Part shown: positions 21,101-29,438 of the stretch, piece after piece
Position numbering within the stretch: position 1 is the first letter of the stretch
Layout: every line of letters begins with the position of its first letter
Assembly: GCA_039028935.1 (NCBI GenBank)
Contig: JBCCHD010000020.1
Span: forward strand, 1 to 64,000
DNA length: 64,000 nt
Direction of reading: 5' to 3'
DNA from: Pseudomonadota bacterium
Lineage (GTDB): Bacteria > Pseudomonadota > Gammaproteobacteria > Steroidobacterales > SZUA-146
Notes under the pieces: generated by a model
Seen by the model: only the letters and a program-made list of their open reading frames with translations
What the model was told of the DNA's origin: nothing
The model's database searches: none
Position numbers and translations under genes: made by a program

Positions 21101-21347
21101 AGAGCGATACGTTGATCACTTCACCGATGGTAAAAATATCGACAAAGTGAGAGAACGTATCGGATTCAGCCGCATCGGCATAGCCTTGAAGTGCGGCTTC
21201 CTCGGCACCCAACACGCGCTGGGTAAGACCGAGCTGTGCAGAACCTTCGGCGAAGGCAAACGACGTTGAGAACAGCGCAGCCAATGTGATGAAAAGCGGC
21301 GTGCTGCGCGGTCGAATTCCGCTGGAACGGCGTGAGTATCGTGACAT
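12144..21347 (-). CDS. Giant TSP3-repeat surface protein fused in frame to an OmpA-type protein (3067 aa)
   Basis: The ATG at 21347 has AAGGGA seven bases upstream and begins a signal peptide ([15 protein letters not shown]). About 570 residues of beta-rich domains follow, then some 1800 residues (roughly 600-2410) of calcium-binding TSP3 motifs of the type DTDGDGIPD. At residues about 2425-2450 comes a Gly/Ser turn, hydrophobic helix and basic cluster ([23 protein letters not shown]), which looks like a C-terminal anchor. Only about 15 residues later a second signal peptide ([18 protein letters not shown]) starts an OmpA-like protein: eight-strand barrel, three TSP3/Cys linkers and two OmpA C-terminal peptidoglycan-binding domains ([14 protein letters not shown] in both). 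No stop separates the halves. Either one huge wall-linked protein or a recent or artefactual fusion of two genes. Confidence 0.85.
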   Translation of the reverse strand: MSRYSRRSSGIRPRSTPLFITLAALFSTSFAFAEGSAQLGLTQRVLGAEEAALQGYADAAESDTFSHFVDIFTIGEVINVSLCGQQDTDALSIEVFAPSDDATPAFTSNLTSSNVSCADTMTAPLTNPERYTTTEVGTYRLVLQNVTGTNFSNGFFERLDITVTPDAVTDPDPTVAAGRLWAYSWNFNAGSFAEANATDANFYALVPGGRPNTNYIWQLDLNNFAGFGYNIIANDIGVNSPNSGFSTPLVGNDAEYRYPNYLGVPAIADPQPTTPPSVTGLRFIDNEGQDIGISPDPSTSGVQDDGTFEFNSDVEGTYSVFIDVDNNGVFGNVGDTLLLGRAVVGLNSVTYNGTDPDGNPLPAGAYAAQVSVRMGEYHFVSNDAETSGGPSEDGLTIFLSDLVGVTSPTQIYWDDVTVLGAGAGGTSTVPLGELSGTAAGSHTWGDFTSSGFGNARFIDTYVYGLESTATANLVITADDTALTGVDGVVTIDETSEPGDTLTITVTDADLDLNAALVETLVVTVVNDVTGETEQITLTETGPNTGVFSGTVATTPGTTAGVNNDGTLNTQAGDTVTVTYTDQLDSAGMSVDRDDTNEVSPDADGDGIPNATDPDDDNDGILDVDEGAGDLDGDGIPNSQDIDSDNDGIVDNVEAQGEGAYTPPTGMDTDMDGIDDAYDTDNGGTPITIANTDGVDQPDFLDDDSDNDNVPDSIEGHDANGDGIPDVVIADINADADGDGLNDVFDTQSGPGAGNSTASNSPLQNTDGDADRDWRDEDDDDDGINTADEDDNSNGNLADDDADGDGTPDYLESATDDADGDGTPDQDDPNNADPCDPSQFGMGCTTDTDGDGEPDSVEGPTADSDGDGTPDYLEPSNADMDGDGFPDESDPANTDPCIPSAFGTNCLIDTDGDGDPDSVEGPTADSDGDGIPDFQESSIIDTDNDGFPDESDPANTDPCIPSDTAPNCDADMDGLTNADEATLGTDPTNPDTDGDGLPDGVETGGDASVDAGDTNPLDLDSDDDGISDGDEDANGNGMVDAGETDPNNPDTDADGIIDGVEAGVVAGIADPDGAGPIMGTDPAFMGDADPSTTTDPLDPDTDGDGLTDGQEDLNGDGQTLNSIGGTGGAPGSGETDPNDSDTDGDGLTDGDEVNGTGPLVPYGPTDPLDTDTDDGGALDGAEATTDMTDPTSGNGLDDAVDSDGDGISDALEGVLGTDPNDPDTDNDGLTDGEEVGPDGVLDPGETSPLDGDTDDDGINDGDEVNGTGPLAPYGPTDPLNPDSDGDGIDDGIEAGVSFDGVDPGTSDGNSTPYDGTAAGFPGDADLSTTTDPTNPDTDGDGLLDGDEDANGDGATINTIGDSTTPGSGETDPSNPDTDGDGLTDGDEVNQTGPLAGIGSTDPLDVDTDDGGAGDGTEVLSDGTNPTAGNGADDVSIDTDMDGLSDAQEMLLGTDPNDADTDNDGIPDGAEVGADGVLDPNDTDPLDADTDDDGVSDGDEVNGADGMPLTGDETDPLAADSDNDGILDGTELGVIAGIPDGTSDGDGVMYFGTDTASPNFVVDADPTTTTDPADPDSDNDGLIDGDEDADGDGATVNTLGVTGTMGSGETDPNNPDTDGDGLIDGDETNGTGPLSMVGATDPLDSDTDDGGTEDGTEVLTDGTDPTTGNGADDASTDSDGDGISDAQEAVLGTDPNDPDTDNDGIDDGDEIGNDGTVNAGDTDPLDADSDNDGLSDGDEALGPDGVMNSGDETDPLNPDTDGDGLGDGLELGATDPIPGGTSDGDGVAFDGTDPMAFVPDSDPTTLTDPTDPDTDDDGLQDGVEDANGDGATGPVEIGGTGTSGSGETDPANPDSDGDGLTDGVEVVGTGPLSGTGPTDPLDTDTDDGGVTDGIEATADMTDPTAGNGADDLLDTDGDGISDGADPDPNDACVPNFPGMGCMDTDGDGAVDFGTPTTTQPIEPDVAADTDPCVPDNTAAACDSDMDGIPDGTEIDLGTDPNDPDSDGDGVPDNLENMDTDGDGIIDALDPDSDNDGIPDSVEAGADPLNPVDTDGDGTPDMLDPDSDNDGIPDSNEAGGDPSVPSDTDGDGTPDYLDLDSDADGLPDTVEDGVAIGFDTDGDGIDDAYDIDQTGGSDADGDGVDDAQMPIDTDGDGSPDFVDIDADNDGIPDTVETDLDPMADGDGDGINDLYDVDITLGTDANGDGVDDSVMPTDTDGDMAPDYLDLDADNDSIPDVQEAVGPDSDLNGVIDDVPTNEGTISMPVDTDGDGIGDWREVDSDNDGTPDIVGTLFESSDANGDGVVDDPTDSDGDGIADPVDLFDGFGTLADTDRDGIPDSVEGTADTDGDGNPDFNDTDSDNDGIPDAVEAQNLNSPVDTDGDGTPDLRDTDSDNDGILDVLEGTNDFNNNGIPDYLDAGEELETALEGSGSIGLLALFSIMLVALARRQRMPLALNIGQMKGKAVTQSKRNSHARAPLWTGLLILLFVLALPAQAQSNNGDPWADGGCALGQHRGEAREQVGSDFRWRDCWYGGIGLGYSYVSPDEEAQNFFHDASENHDGGIQLFIGKQFTERWFAELKYADLGEAGITNRNPAIAAAFPGANISYTVPSLMAGYRFRVNRKLTPFVKAGISVIENEAGGGPVPFEQQTSAQFAFGLGADYDFGENPWFARGDIDFYDRDAWYAGIAIGRGFGLPRGAAVAPKRDLDSDFDGVLDSIDACPRSARGAIVDARGCARVLDSDADGVIDSMDNCPRTPAGTSVDSNGCKRVLDSDGDGVINAMDSCPDTPKGDEVDSTGCTRRIIVDPTTCDLRPVYFAYKSDALTAESDARLRDAAVCLSHSPGVMVEVAGHTDSVGGQNYNRGLAGMRAKQVVEFLVTYGGVSRERLQPVSYGQLRPVDDNSTDSGRAANRRVELRLVDGGVIDSDSDAIPDGQDQCANSTENAVVDEKGCDVTQDIRLPNIRFGYKSDELTEQSQRDLDLAASMLRGRRNLVIEVGGHTDSVGGADYNMGLSKQRANQVLEHLVSRGVPRDQLQSRGYGLTQPIESNATKEGRAANRRVSLKFVSP
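13956..13973 (-). promoter_or_regulatory. Internal translation start for the OmpA half
   Basis: On the minus strand, AAAGGA lies six bases before GTG at 13958, which would begin a normal 30-residue signal peptide and a 604-residue OmpA protein. An in-frame ATG at 13973 is the alternative. A ribosome site at exactly this place suggests the OmpA half was, or still is, translated on its own. Confidence 0.5.
15630..18440. repeat. Four higher-order tandem repeats of about 235-239 codons in the TSP3 region
   Basis: The segment coding for PTxGNGADD recurs at about 17766, 17061, 16344 and 15630, spacings of 705, 717 and 714 bases. Between markers each unit has the same order: [14 protein letters not shown], GxDGVLDxGDTDPLD, [38 protein letters not shown] and GTGPL. 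The units are diverged from each other, so the array is old enough to have drifted but kept its order and frame. Confidence 0.8.
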
Positions 21348-21888
21348 AGTAGAATCCCTTATTGCCCGGTGCGCCCTGTTGGTGTCCGGTGCATTATTAG
21401 ATGATAGTGACTGTGTACCCACCGTCGGCGAGCAATGTCGCCGAAAGCATTGATTTGCGTACTTTTATACCCCTAATGTACGCATACTGCGGGTCAATAC
21501 TATGATGAACATCTCATCTTGATCAATGTTAACATTTGCACCGAACGCGTATACCGTATCTCATTGTAAGTTATCTATTTTTACGGTTACCGCCAGTGAG
21601 GCAATTGCACCCCACCCGCCCTTGCCCGGGTTAATTGCGCCGCTTTAACGTTTTCTGGGGTTATGCCAAACCGGCAATTTAGGGGAATCCTCGACATTTC
21701 GCATCGGCCCCACTCGATCCCCAACGGCGTTCACATCACGGCGCCCCGCTCTTGGCCCAAATGGCGACCACGTGATGACGGCGCCACATCGGGCGACCGG
21801 CAAAACCCTCGGTCATCGCACGAATCGGTGCTTGCGTCGCGTCGGTAGAACCGCTAGCGTCAACCGTCCCTTTCGCACCGCCCCTCCT
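21348..21888. other. Intergenic region between the giant gene and recQ
   Basis: This 541-base stretch separates two divergent genes. The half next to the giant gene (about 21440-21580) is AT-rich and holds a 12-base perfect palindrome, AATGTTAACATT at 21525-21536, overlapped by TTGATCAA at 21519-21526; these could be operator sites. A TATAAA on the minus strand at 21464-21469 has no partner -35 at normal spacing. The half next to recQ is GC-rich. No small gene or structured RNA was recognised. Confidence 0.5.
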
Positions 21889-23709
21889 ATGAGCGCCACC
21901 CCGCAATCCATTTTGGAAGACACGTTCGGTTATACCGAGTTTCGCTCCGTGCAGCGTGACGTGATCGATCACGTGGTGGCTGGGAACGACGGACTCGTGC
22001 TGCTGCCCACAGGTGCGGGCAAATCGCTGTGTTATCAGATTCCTGCACTGCTGTTTGATGGCGTGACCCTCGTCGTCTCGCCACTCATTGCGTTGATGCA
22101 CGATCAGGTCTCCGCCCTTGCGCAGCTGGGGGTTGAGGCGGCCTTCCTCAACTCGACGCTCAGCCCCCAAGCTCAGCAAGCCGTCTTCGACGCGCTTGAC
22201 ACCGCAACCACTAAACTGTTGTACATCGCGCCTGAACGGCTCATGCAGCCGGCCACACTTCAGCGTCTGAGCCAATGTCGCATTCGCTTCATTGCCATTG
22301 ACGAAGCACACTGCGTGTCGCAGTGGGGTCACGATTTTCGTGAGGATTATTTGTCGCTGGGTCGCCTCAAAGACATGTTTCCCTCCACGCCGGTTCTGGC
22401 GCTTACGGCGACCGCCACCAAACCCGTACGCGACGAAATTGTCTCTCGTTTGCGTCTTGTCGCACCTCGACAGTTTGTTACGGGCTTTGATCGCCCAAAT
22501 ATTCGCTATGACGTGCAGTCCAAACACGCGCCAAAACAGCAGCTCCATGCGTTTCTCCAGCGGCATCGAGGTCACGCTGGCATCGTGTACTGCATGTCAC
22601 GAAAAAAAACCGAAGACACGGCTATCTCGCTTACGCAGGCCGGATTTGACGCGCTGCCCTATCATGCCGGACTCGACGCGGCGACGCGCAATCGGCACCA
22701 GCAACGGTTTCTCAGCGACGACGGTATCATTATGGTGGCGACAATCGCGTTTGGTATGGGCATTGATAAGCCGGACGTTCGCTTTGTCGCGCACCTCGAT
22801 CTGCCCAAAAGCATCGAGGCTTACTATCAAGAAACCGGGCGCGCCGGTCGCGATGGACTCCCGTCGGAAGCATGGATGATTTATGGATTGCAAGACGTCG
22901 TGCGGCTGAGACAGATGGTGGATGAGTCGACGGCCACAGACGAATTCAAGCGCAACGAACGCGCAAAATTAGACGCACTTCTCGGTTGGTGCGAAGTAAC
23001 GACCTGTCGTCGTCAAGCGCTGTTGGCGTATTTTGGTGATGAGCGAGACGATGCCTGCGGTCACTGCGATGTCTGTGACCTTCCGCCGGAGGTGTTCGAT
23101 GGCACGCTGCCTGCGCAGCAGCTACTCTCAGCCGTTTTTCGAACCGGTCAACGCTTTGGTGCGGTGTACGTGATCGATGTGTTGATGGGAAAAACCAGCG
23201 ATCGTATGACGAAAAATGGCCACACGGCACTCGCTGTGTTTGGTATCGGACGCGACTACACACAGGCGCAATGGCGTTCGATTCTACGACAGCTCCTGGT
23301 GCAAGGCTTTTTGACCGTGGATACGGGCGGATACGGCGGATTGGCGCTGACCGAGAAATGTCGCCCATTATTGCGTGGCGAGGTTGCGCTACCGTTACGC
23401 AAAGATCTGCTCAAATCGCCTGTGCGGCAGAAAATAAAAAAGTCGAAGGTGTCCTTGAACGACGCCGATAGCGACCTGTTCGATGCCCTACGCGCTTGCC
23501 GCAAAGATCTTGCCAGCGAACAAGGTGTGCCGCCCTACGTGATCTTTCATGACACCACGCTGGCCAGTATGGCGGCATTAAAGCCGGTAACCAAACAGCA
23601 GTTACTCACCGTGTCGGGCGTCGGTCAATCGAAACTCGATCGATTTGGGCAGGCCTTTATCTCGGTCATTGAGCGCTATCTGGATGATCGCGATCCTGCC
23701 ACTGTCTAA
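21889..23709 (+). CDS. recQ: ATP-dependent DNA helicase RecQ
   Basis: From ATG 21889 the protein has 606 residues, as in E. coli RecQ (609); the frame extends 39 codons further up, without family similarity. It shows motif I ([15 protein letters not shown]), the DEAH box ([20 protein letters not shown]), motif VI ([10 protein letters not shown]), the zinc-binding cysteines around [12 protein letters not shown] and CGHCDVC, the RQC winged helix and a C-terminal HRDC domain (residues about 525-600). RecQ unwinds DNA 3' to 5' in recombination and stalled-fork repair. It stands alone, convergent with the PadR/HAAS pair. Confidence 0.96.
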   Translation: MSATPQSILEDTFGYTEFRSVQRDVIDHVVAGNDGLVLLPTGAGKSLCYQIPALLFDGVTLVVSPLIALMHDQVSALAQLGVEAAFLNSTLSPQAQQAVFDALDTATTKLLYIAPERLMQPATLQRLSQCRIRFIAIDEAHCVSQWGHDFREDYLSLGRLKDMFPSTPVLALTATATKPVRDEIVSRLRLVAPRQFVTGFDRPNIRYDVQSKHAPKQQLHAFLQRHRGHAGIVYCMSRKKTEDTAISLTQAGFDALPYHAGLDAATRNRHQQRFLSDDGIIMVATIAFGMGIDKPDVRFVAHLDLPKSIEAYYQETGRAGRDGLPSEAWMIYGLQDVVRLRQMVDESTATDEFKRNERAKLDALLGWCEVTTCRRQALLAYFGDERDDACGHCDVCDLPPEVFDGTLPAQQLLSAVFRTGQRFGAVYVIDVLMGKTSDRMTKNGHTALAVFGIGRDYTQAQWRSILRQLLVQGFLTVDTGGYGGLALTEKCRPLLRGEVALPLRKDLLKSPVRQKIKKSKVSLNDADSDLFDALRACRKDLASEQGVPPYVIFHDTTLASMAALKPVTKQQLLTVSGVGQSKLDRFGQAFISVIERYLDDRDPATV

Positions 23710-23755
23710 CGCACCTGCCTGCTCACGATTTTCATTTGGTGTGCTAGTCGCCGCA

Positions 23756-24244
23756 CTATCGAAAGAAGCGATTCTTTAACCACCGCCATTCGGCAGCGGC
23801 GACGGCGCGCGATCCGCCTAACCACGTGCTGGTCACGAACCAACCCAAGATCAGCAGGGCAAACACCCAGTCGTAAATACGCGCCTCTTTGAGCCACCAA
23901 GCGGACATCAGAATCAACGCCGCAAACACAAGCGCAATACCCACCGACGTCACGGGGGACGCGCCGTGTTGTGGGCCACACTCCGCCGCCAACACTCGGC
24001 GATGAAGCGGTAAACCGGCTCGCAGCTGGCGGCTCACACTGTCGGGCTCGCCGAACTGTTTGAGCGCGTGTGAGAACGCGTCATCCAAGCTGACCCCTTC
24101 CGCTCGGTTTACCAGCGCAGCACTCACGATGTGATCGACGAGCTCGTCAAGCTGATCAGAAGAAAGGCCCACGCACTGACGGGAAAAATGTTTCTCGCAC
24201 CAGTCCATCGCCCATTGCTCTAAAACCATCGCGTCTTTATTCAT
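23756..24244 (-). CDS. HAAS-domain membrane protein paired with a PadR regulator
   Basis: The 162-residue protein begins with a soluble helical region containing LDDAFSHALKQFGEPDSVSRQL, the pattern of HAAS domains that follow PadR regulators in many genomes, and ends with two membrane segments (about 97-117 and 125-145). ATG 24244 overlaps the PadR stop codon, so translation is coupled. In related loci such proteins are thought to act as partners or membrane anchors in a PadR-controlled switch; a specific role cannot be given here. No permease gene follows, unlike many PadR/HAAS modules. Confidence 0.7.
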   Translation of the reverse strand: MNKDAMVLEQWAMDWCEKHFSRQCVGLSSDQLDELVDHIVSAALVNRAEGVSLDDAFSHALKQFGEPDSVSRQLRAGLPLHRRVLAAECGPQHGASPVTSVGIALVFAALILMSAWWLKEARIYDWVFALLILGWFVTSTWLGGSRAVAAAEWRWLKNRFFR

Positions 24245-24576
24245 GTGACTGCCTCGAGTTTAGTGAAAATCGCATTCAGTCGTTGCCACTGGGCTCGTTG
24301 GGTGGCGAGCGCTGCACGACCCGATTCAAGCAACCGGTAGTATTTGCGCTTACGGCCGGCGCCGGAAGTGTCGGTGTACGACTCGATGAAACCCTTGCGT
24401 TCGAGTCGATACAAAATGGGGTAGAGCATGCCGTCCTTCCACGCCAAATCACCGTCAGAATAGTGATGCACGCGCTCTATAATGGCGTAACCGTAGTTAT
24501 CGCCTTCACGCAGAATCGAAAGGACGATGGGGGTGGCCGACGCGGCAATTAAATCTTTTGAAAACATAGCGGTCAT
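24241..24576 (-). CDS. PadR-family transcriptional repressor
   Basis: The 111-residue protein has the PadR winged helix: ATPIVLSILREGDNYGYAIIERV, then DGMLYPILYRLERKGFIES in the recognition region, and a short C-terminal helix for dimer formation. Two ATGs, at 24576 and 24567, can start it and neither has a good ribosome site. Two inverted repeats lie directly upstream over its promoter, so it should repress itself and the overlapping HAAS gene. PadR proteins respond to phenolics, drugs or other small ligands; the inducer is unknown. The RND pump at the window start is far away and not obviously linked. Confidence 0.9.
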   Translation of the reverse strand: MTAMFSKDLIAASATPIVLSILREGDNYGYAIIERVHHYSDGDLAWKDGMLYPILYRLERKGFIESYTDTSGAGRKRKYYRLLESGRAALATQRAQWQRLNAIFTKLEAVT

Positions 24577-24597
24577 TTACTTAGTAATTCTAAGTAA
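24577..24597. promoter_or_regulatory. PadR operator 1 (perfect inverted repeat)
   Basis: TTACTTAG and CTAAGTAA, eight-base perfect arms five bases apart, abut the first PadR start codon. A dimeric PadR bound here would cover the transcription start region. Confidence 0.75.
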
Positions 24598-24626
24598 AGA
24601 TTACTTAGATATTCTATGTATGTCAA
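24598..24626 (-). promoter_or_regulatory. Promoter of the PadR/HAAS operon
   Basis: Read on the minus strand, a perfect TTGACA (24621-24626) and TAATCT (24598-24603) are 17 bases apart. Operator 2 fills the spacer and operator 1 begins just downstream of the -10. Predicted start is about 20-25 bases before ATG 24576, leaving a very short leader without a clear ribosome site. Confidence 0.6.
24601..24621. promoter_or_regulatory. PadR operator 2 (imperfect inverted repeat)
   Basis: TTACTTAG and CTATGTAT, again five bases apart, copy operator 1 with two mismatches in one arm. The two sites start 24 bases apart, so dimers would sit near to two helical turns from each other, on about the same face. 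Confidence 0.65.
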
Positions 24627-24962
24627 TGCACACTTAACTCGCTGGTTTTTACATTAATGCCAATACGTTATGCTCGTTTTCACGAATTCATCTAACCGAT
24701 CAGCAAAATGGTCGACAGAGGCTAGACAAATCACCGCCGGTCGCTATAGTGTCTGTCGCTCGCGGGGCAGACCGCGTCGATCGCGGTTTTCGTCACACGC
24801 AATATCGGCCGTGACGGAATGGATTGGTACACGCGCTCTGCCGGTCGTCACAGTCGCCAATGATCAACAGGCAAAGACAAACAACGGCAAAAACCGGGTG
24901 ACGCCAAACGAACCGACGGCTCGCATTTCGAATTAACCAAACCACCAACTGGAGCTACTTGC
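24627..24962. other. Intergenic region upstream of the glycosyltransferase pair
   Basis: This 336-base stretch lies between the divergent PadR operon and the glycosyltransferases. It contains a promoter-like sequence at 24723-24750 and then over 200 bases of leader. The leader has a small inverted repeat just after the -10 (GTCTG and CAGAC). An 88-codon open frame across it has no protein-like features and is not called. Confidence 0.5.
24723..24750 (+). promoter_or_regulatory. Candidate promoter of the glycosyltransferase pair
   Basis: TAGACA and TATAGT, each one base from consensus, are separated by 16 bases. Transcription would begin near 24757, leaving about 205 bases of untranslated leader before the ATG at 24963. 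Confidence 0.5.
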
Positions 24963-26090
24963 ATGAATCATCCCTCGCTCGCGTTTGCAGAGGATGCACT
25001 GCCCTACTTGGTTGACGACGCGGATTATCCGACCGGCGGCTGGGCGGTGGAATTGTTGGGTTGGTTCGAGGGCTTTAATGCGTTGAATCGATCGGTTGTA
25101 TTGACCTGGGACGGCGCCAATGAGATTGCGGGCTCACAGTCCGCGGTTGAGTTTATCGAAGCGTGGTCTCCACAGCGTGACACGGGTGGGTGGCGCTATT
25201 TTCGGCGGTTTGTGCCGGCGGTCAGTAACGCCTTGCGCGAGAACGATATCGACGTCATGGTCCAGGCCTGCGCTGGCTTAGCAACGCTGCTTTACGGACT
25301 GGCGGCACGGCAGGCGGGTAAGAAGTTCGTGTATCGCGTTGTCAATGATATTGACGTCGATGATCGAATAAAGCAGCGACTGAAGCCGTATCAATATTAT
25401 GCTTACCAATTTGCGCTACGAATGGCCGACGCGTTTGTTTGCCAAAACGATTACCAGGCGCAGAAACTCAAGCAACGCTTCCCAAAGACACCACAGTTTA
25501 CGCTGCACAATCCCTACAAGGCGTTGGCCGAACCAGAGGCCCAAGCGGAGACCACGCCGTACGTCGCTTGGCTAGGTGTATTTAGTGAACAAAAGAATCT
25601 GCCGTTGCTTCTGACGTTGGCTCGCACGACGCCGGATGTCGAATTTCGCGTAGCGGGCATGCCCGCCAAACTAGCCGATACCATCACGCTCGACGCGTTT
25701 GATCAGTTAAAAACACTGGACAATGTGAATTACGTGGGCTTTACGAAGCGCACACAAGTACCTACCTTTTTACACAACGCTCGTGCACTCGTGAACACGA
25801 GCCACTACGAGGGCTTTTCCAACACCTTCTTAGAATCACTGGCGGTGGGCACCCCGATCATTACCTCGGTCGGCGTTGATCCCGATCATATCGTGGCGAA
25901 CAATGCGTTGGGTTTTGTGGTTAATGGCGTTGATGAATACCGAGACGCCATTCGCGAGGTAACGCGCGCAGACACTGATGATTACACCGAGCGAATGGCG
26001 CGTTGCCGGGCATTTGTCGAGACTCATCACGCCCCGACGACACAGGCGACACAGTTTCTCACTGAACTCTCCGCGGCCCTCGACCTGTAG
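24963..26090 (+). CDS. Glycosyltransferase family 4 protein
   Basis: The ATG has GGAG ten bases upstream. The 375-residue protein is a GT-B enzyme: the C-terminal half shows YVAWLGVFSEQKNLPLLL (start of the donor domain), the linker ALVNTSHYEGFSNTFLESLA and GTPIITSVGVDPDHIV, matching the GT4 EX7E region that holds the sugar nucleotide. The acceptor half at the N-terminus is less conserved. It should transfer a sugar from a nucleotide donor to a lipid or glycan in the cytoplasm. A second GT4 gene follows four bases later; no polymerase, flippase or sugar-nucleotide gene is near. Confidence 0.85.
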   Translation: MNHPSLAFAEDALPYLVDDADYPTGGWAVELLGWFEGFNALNRSVVLTWDGANEIAGSQSAVEFIEAWSPQRDTGGWRYFRRFVPAVSNALRENDIDVMVQACAGLATLLYGLAARQAGKKFVYRVVNDIDVDDRIKQRLKPYQYYAYQFALRMADAFVCQNDYQAQKLKQRFPKTPQFTLHNPYKALAEPEAQAETTPYVAWLGVFSEQKNLPLLLTLARTTPDVEFRVAGMPAKLADTITLDAFDQLKTLDNVNYVGFTKRTQVPTFLHNARALVNTSHYEGFSNTFLESLAVGTPIITSVGVDPDHIVANNALGFVVNGVDEYRDAIREVTRADTDDYTERMARCRAFVETHHAPTTQATQFLTELSAALDL

Positions 26091-26094
26091 CACC

Positions 26095-27210
26095 ATGTCG
26101 CCCTACCGCATTTTGTTTGTCATCCCGTCCCTCGGCCGTCGTGGAACAGAACGTCAACTGGTCGAATTACTCAAAGGATTGGACGACCAATTTGCCATTG
26201 CGCACGTGGTGACGCTCGTCGACTCTGTCCCGAACTACATCGCGGATGTCGAGGCACTCGGCATTCGCGTGACGCGCCTAAAGTGTCAGGGTCAAACCGA
26301 TTACCTGCGCTCCGTTTGGACGATCCGTCGCCTAATTAACGCCGAGAAAATCGATATCGTGCATGGCTTTCTCAATCTAGGCAGTTTCGTGGGCACTCTC
26401 GCGGGAAGACTTGCCGGTGTAAAGGTGGTCGCCGCATCGATTCGTGATGCGCGCGATACGCAGCGCTCGCTCCGTGTCTACCGAGCGATCACATCGCGCC
26501 TCGCCCATGTGTTCACGTCAAACTCAAAGGCGGGGTTCAACAATCGCTATCGCACGCTTCCGGCCCATTTTCGCGTGATTTATAACGGCATAAATCTAGA
26601 GCGCTTCACCGATCTGGGTGGTCACGCCGATACGCTCAGAGCGTCACTCTCGATCACTTCATCGCAACGCTGCGTGGCGATGGTCGCCGCATTGAGCGAA
26701 CACAAAGACTACGCCACGTTTATTGAGGCCGCTAAGCTCGTTACGACAGCCCGATCGGATGTTGTTTTTCTGAGCATCGGCGACGGTCCGATGCGCGATG
26801 ACATTCATCGCATCAACTCCGCGCACGGCGAGCCCGTGCGGTTTCTCGGACAGCGAAACGATGTCGACCAACTTTGGTCAGTGGTCGACATCGCGGTCAT
26901 GCTAACGAACAATCAGCTGATCGAGGAAGGCCTACCGAATTCGGTGATGGAAAGTCTGGCCTGCGGCGTACCCACCATCGCGAATAACTCTGGCGGCACG
27001 GTTGAAGTGATCGATCACCAAGTCAACGGATTGTTGCTGGACGAACCGAACGCCAAAGAGCTCGCCGATGTCATTCAATTATGGCTTGACGACACCGAAC
27101 TCTACGCCCGACTCTCGGCGGCGGCGCGAGAAAAAATAGTCACCACGTTTTCGTATGATCACTATCTCGCTACGCATCGGCAGCTCTACGCTGATCTAAT
27201 GGCGACCTGA
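26095..27210 (+). CDS. Glycosyltransferase family 4 protein
   Basis: ATG 26095, four bases after the preceding stop, gives a 371-residue protein beginning YRILFVIPSLGRRGTERQLVELL, the classic first strand and glycine loop of GT4 enzymes. Later come FTSNSKAGFNNR, VIYNGINLERF, VAALSEHKDYATFIEAA and EEGLPNSVMESLACGVPTIA with the EX7E donor-binding glutamates. It is a retaining GT-B glycosyltransferase, probably acting on the same glycan as its neighbour. The pair is convergent with the decarboxylase gene, and no clear terminator lies between. Confidence 0.9.
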   Translation: MSPYRILFVIPSLGRRGTERQLVELLKGLDDQFAIAHVVTLVDSVPNYIADVEALGIRVTRLKCQGQTDYLRSVWTIRRLINAEKIDIVHGFLNLGSFVGTLAGRLAGVKVVAASIRDARDTQRSLRVYRAITSRLAHVFTSNSKAGFNNRYRTLPAHFRVIYNGINLERFTDLGGHADTLRASLSITSSQRCVAMVAALSEHKDYATFIEAAKLVTTARSDVVFLSIGDGPMRDDIHRINSAHGEPVRFLGQRNDVDQLWSVVDIAVMLTNNQLIEEGLPNSVMESLACGVPTIANNSGGTVEVIDHQVNGLLLDEPNAKELADVIQLWLDDTELYARLSAAAREKIVTTFSYDHYLATHRQLYADLMAT

Positions 27211-27246
27211 TCCCATTCAACGGTCGCTGTAGCCTGACGTTTACAC

Positions 27247-28650
27247 TCAATGCGGCGAATCAGTCGCCCGAATCAGTTCGTTGACGAGAACGTCCATATC
27301 CGACTCGGTCGTGGTGCCATTGGTAATGCAAAACCGAATGACGGGTGTCCGTTCAAATTCAGCTATCGAGATCCAGGCGTTGCCCGCCTCGACCACCCGC
27401 TCAACGATCGTGTGGCACGGGGTCGTGGTGCCCTTGGGCGGGACCACGCACGATACGGCCATTGGCGAATCATTGACCACCCGCCATGCCCGTTCAAGTA
27501 ATTGCTCATTGGCATATTGAACAAGCGATTGCGCGCGCTGGATATGAGCCGCAAAGGCCGACCAGCCGCCCGTTGCCAGCGCCATAAAAAGACGCAAACC
27601 CGAGAAACGACGTGACCACTGCATCGAGGTTAAATAGTAGTCGACCGACGCGTCTTGCGACGGCATATAGCTTGCTTTGGCATGAAAACAGGCATCCAAG
27701 CTATCTGTATTCGGCGTCAAGAACATGCCGGTGCCCATTGTGGTTGCGAACCACTTATGCGCATCGATCGTGATTGAATCCGCTTGCTCGATTCCAGCGA
27801 GCGCTGCCCGTTGGGTTTCATCGGCGATCAATGCCCCGCCCCACGCCGCATCGACGTGCAGCCACATATGGTAGCGATCCGCGAGCCGTTTACAGGCCAT
27901 CACCGGGTCGATCATTCCCGCGTTGGTCGTGCCAACCGTCGCCGCAACCATGATCGGCACATCGCCTTGAGCCGTGTCCATCGCCAGAACGGTGGACAAC
28001 TCATCAGGGCTCATTTGCCCACGACCGTCTGTTTCAATCAACCGCACGGCTTCTCGACCCATGCCACAAATGTGCGCAATTTTTAGCCACGCAAGATGAC
28101 TTTCTCGCGATACATAGAGCCTCGGCTGCCCGTCGAATGCGCGACAACCGCGCGTAGCAAAATCCGGCGACCGTCTGGTCAGCGCACAGACCACGGCGCT
28201 GGCATTCGCTTCAGAGCCACCGCTTGTCATATGACCCGCTGCGCGGCGAAAGCCGACACGACGACACATCGCTTCAACGACATGGCGCTCGATATAAACG
28301 GCAACAGGTGCGTGGGAAAGCACACACACCTGAGGATTAAACGCCGCCATGACCCGATCCGCGCATTCAGAGGGGTACGACGGGGCGGGGTTGAATAAGC
28401 CAAAGTAACGCGGGTGTGTCATTTGAACCCCGCCCTTTTCTAGATAACCAACCGTCCAGTCCAGGACCTCGTCAAGCGCCTGCGGAGACGAGAAATCACG
28501 TTCGGCCAATTCGCGAAGAAAGACCGCCTCGTCGTACGAGGGGCTGGCCGCGCCTTGACGAACACGGGTCAACGCCTCCGACAACCTACGCGTCAGCGCG
28601 TCTTCATGCGTCATTCGATCGGAAGTCGATAAGAACAAGCGACTGCTCAT
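27247..28650 (-). CDS. PLP-dependent group II decarboxylase
   Basis: ATG 28650 overlaps the stop of the ABC ATPase gene as ATGA; the longer open frame inside that gene is not needed. The 467-residue protein shows HMTSGGSEANASAVVCAL (PLP phosphate site), HVDAAWGGALIADE (the Asp that pairs with the PLP nitrogen) and TIDAHKWFATTMGTG, with the Lys that forms the Schiff base. This is the fold of aromatic-amino-acid, glutamate, diaminobutyrate and cysteine-sulfinate decarboxylases; such enzymes also occur in siderophore pathways. As the last gene of a chelate-importer operon it may modify what is imported, but the substrate is open. Confidence 0.88.
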   Translation of the reverse strand: MSSRLFLSTSDRMTHEDALTRRLSEALTRVRQGAASPSYDEAVFLRELAERDFSSPQALDEVLDWTVGYLEKGGVQMTHPRYFGLFNPAPSYPSECADRVMAAFNPQVCVLSHAPVAVYIERHVVEAMCRRVGFRRAAGHMTSGGSEANASAVVCALTRRSPDFATRGCRAFDGQPRLYVSRESHLAWLKIAHICGMGREAVRLIETDGRGQMSPDELSTVLAMDTAQGDVPIMVAATVGTTNAGMIDPVMACKRLADRYHMWLHVDAAWGGALIADETQRAALAGIEQADSITIDAHKWFATTMGTGMFLTPNTDSLDACFHAKASYMPSQDASVDYYLTSMQWSRRFSGLRLFMALATGGWSAFAAHIQRAQSLVQYANEQLLERAWRVVNDSPMAVSCVVPPKGTTTPCHTIVERVVEAGNAWISIAEFERTPVIRFCITNGTTTESDMDVLVNELIRATDSPH

Positions 28651-29438
28651 CGTTGTGCCGGCGAGTCCGCGAGCCCTTTCCACGTCACCTGGGGTTGATC
28701 GTGGCGCCAAAATACGTCGGCCTCCATCTGATAAACCTGTGCGAGTCGAGTGGCGGAAAGGGTCGTCATGACGGGACCATCGTCGACGATGCGTCCGTCG
28801 ACCATCCACAACAGGCGATCGGCGTAGCGAGCGGCCAGTTCCGGATCATGCATGATCACCACGGCGCCGCCGCCTTCATTTACATACCCTCGGATGAGCT
28901 CCATGAGCCGAAACTGATGCCAGGGATCGAGCTCGGCTGTGGGTTCGTCCGCCACGAACAGGGCGGCTTGACTTGCCAACGCACGGGCGCAATGCACGCG
29001 AGCCAGCTCGCCGCCTGACAAGGCGTCAACGCGTCGCATGGCAAACGATTGAAGGTCGCACGCGGTGAGCGCCTCGTGCACCGCCTGCTCATCCTCAACG
29101 CCGAGCTTGCCCAGCCGCGCGCCATGGGCGAAACGACCGAGCGCCACGGTATCGCGCACAGTCAGCGGCCATGACAACGTGCGAATTTGTGGCAGATAGG
29201 CCACCGCGCGGGCGCGATCATGGGCGGACATTTTGTGAGAATCCACTTTATTTATTGTTGCTATACCACTGTTTATAATCTGTATTCCAATCGCCGATCT
29301 TACCAATGTGCTTTTGCCAGATCCGTTTGCGCCGAGTATGGCGACAAGCTCGCCAGACGAAAACTGCACGCTGACGTCCTGCAAGACGGTGCGGTCCCCA
29401 CGCACGACCGATACCCGCTTAAGGCCCAACTCAGGCAT
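28647..29438 (-). CDS. ABC transporter ATPase, FecE/BtuD-like
   Basis: The ATG at 29438 follows GAGGGG at six bases and overlaps the permease stop by eight bases. The 263-residue ATPase has Walker A (ILGANGSGKSTLV), the Q-loop (YLPQIRTLSW), signature LSGGELARVHCARAL, Walker B (LFVADEPTAELD) and switch His (VIMHD). Its type serves FecCD permeases that import iron chelates, haem or cobalamin. It completes the importer with the two genes upstream and is translationally coupled to both the permease and the decarboxylase. Confidence 0.93.
   Translation of the reverse strand: MPELGLKRVSVVRGDRTVLQDVSVQFSSGELVAILGANGSGKSTLVRSAIGIQIINSGIATINKVDSHKMSAHDRARAVAYLPQIRTLSWPLTVRDTVALGRFAHGARLGKLGVEDEQAVHEALTACDLQSFAMRRVDALSGGELARVHCARALASQAALFVADEPTAELDPWHQFRLMELIRGYVNEGGGAVVIMHDPELAARYADRLLWMVDGRIVDDGPVMTTLSATRLAQVYQMEADVFWRHDQPQVTWKGLADSPAQR

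Noticed and set aside
21515-21536. FNR-like site TTGAT-N4 in the intergenic region
   Set aside because: The second half-site matches poorly (GTTAA instead of ATCAA); noted only as a palindrome of unknown use.
23706-23981. 91-codon frame overlapping the HAAS-domain gene
   Set aside because: The overlapping gene has HAAS and membrane features and is coupled to PadR; this frame shows neither.
24670-24936. 88-codon open frame upstream of the glycosyltransferases
   Set aside because: Composition is Arg/Ser-rich without structure, there is no ribosome site, and a promoter-like element lies inside it.
28651-28809. Longer N-terminus for the PLP decarboxylase
   Set aside because: The extra 53 residues lie inside the ABC ATPase gene, are Arg-rich, and the ATGA overlap at 28650 gives a natural start.
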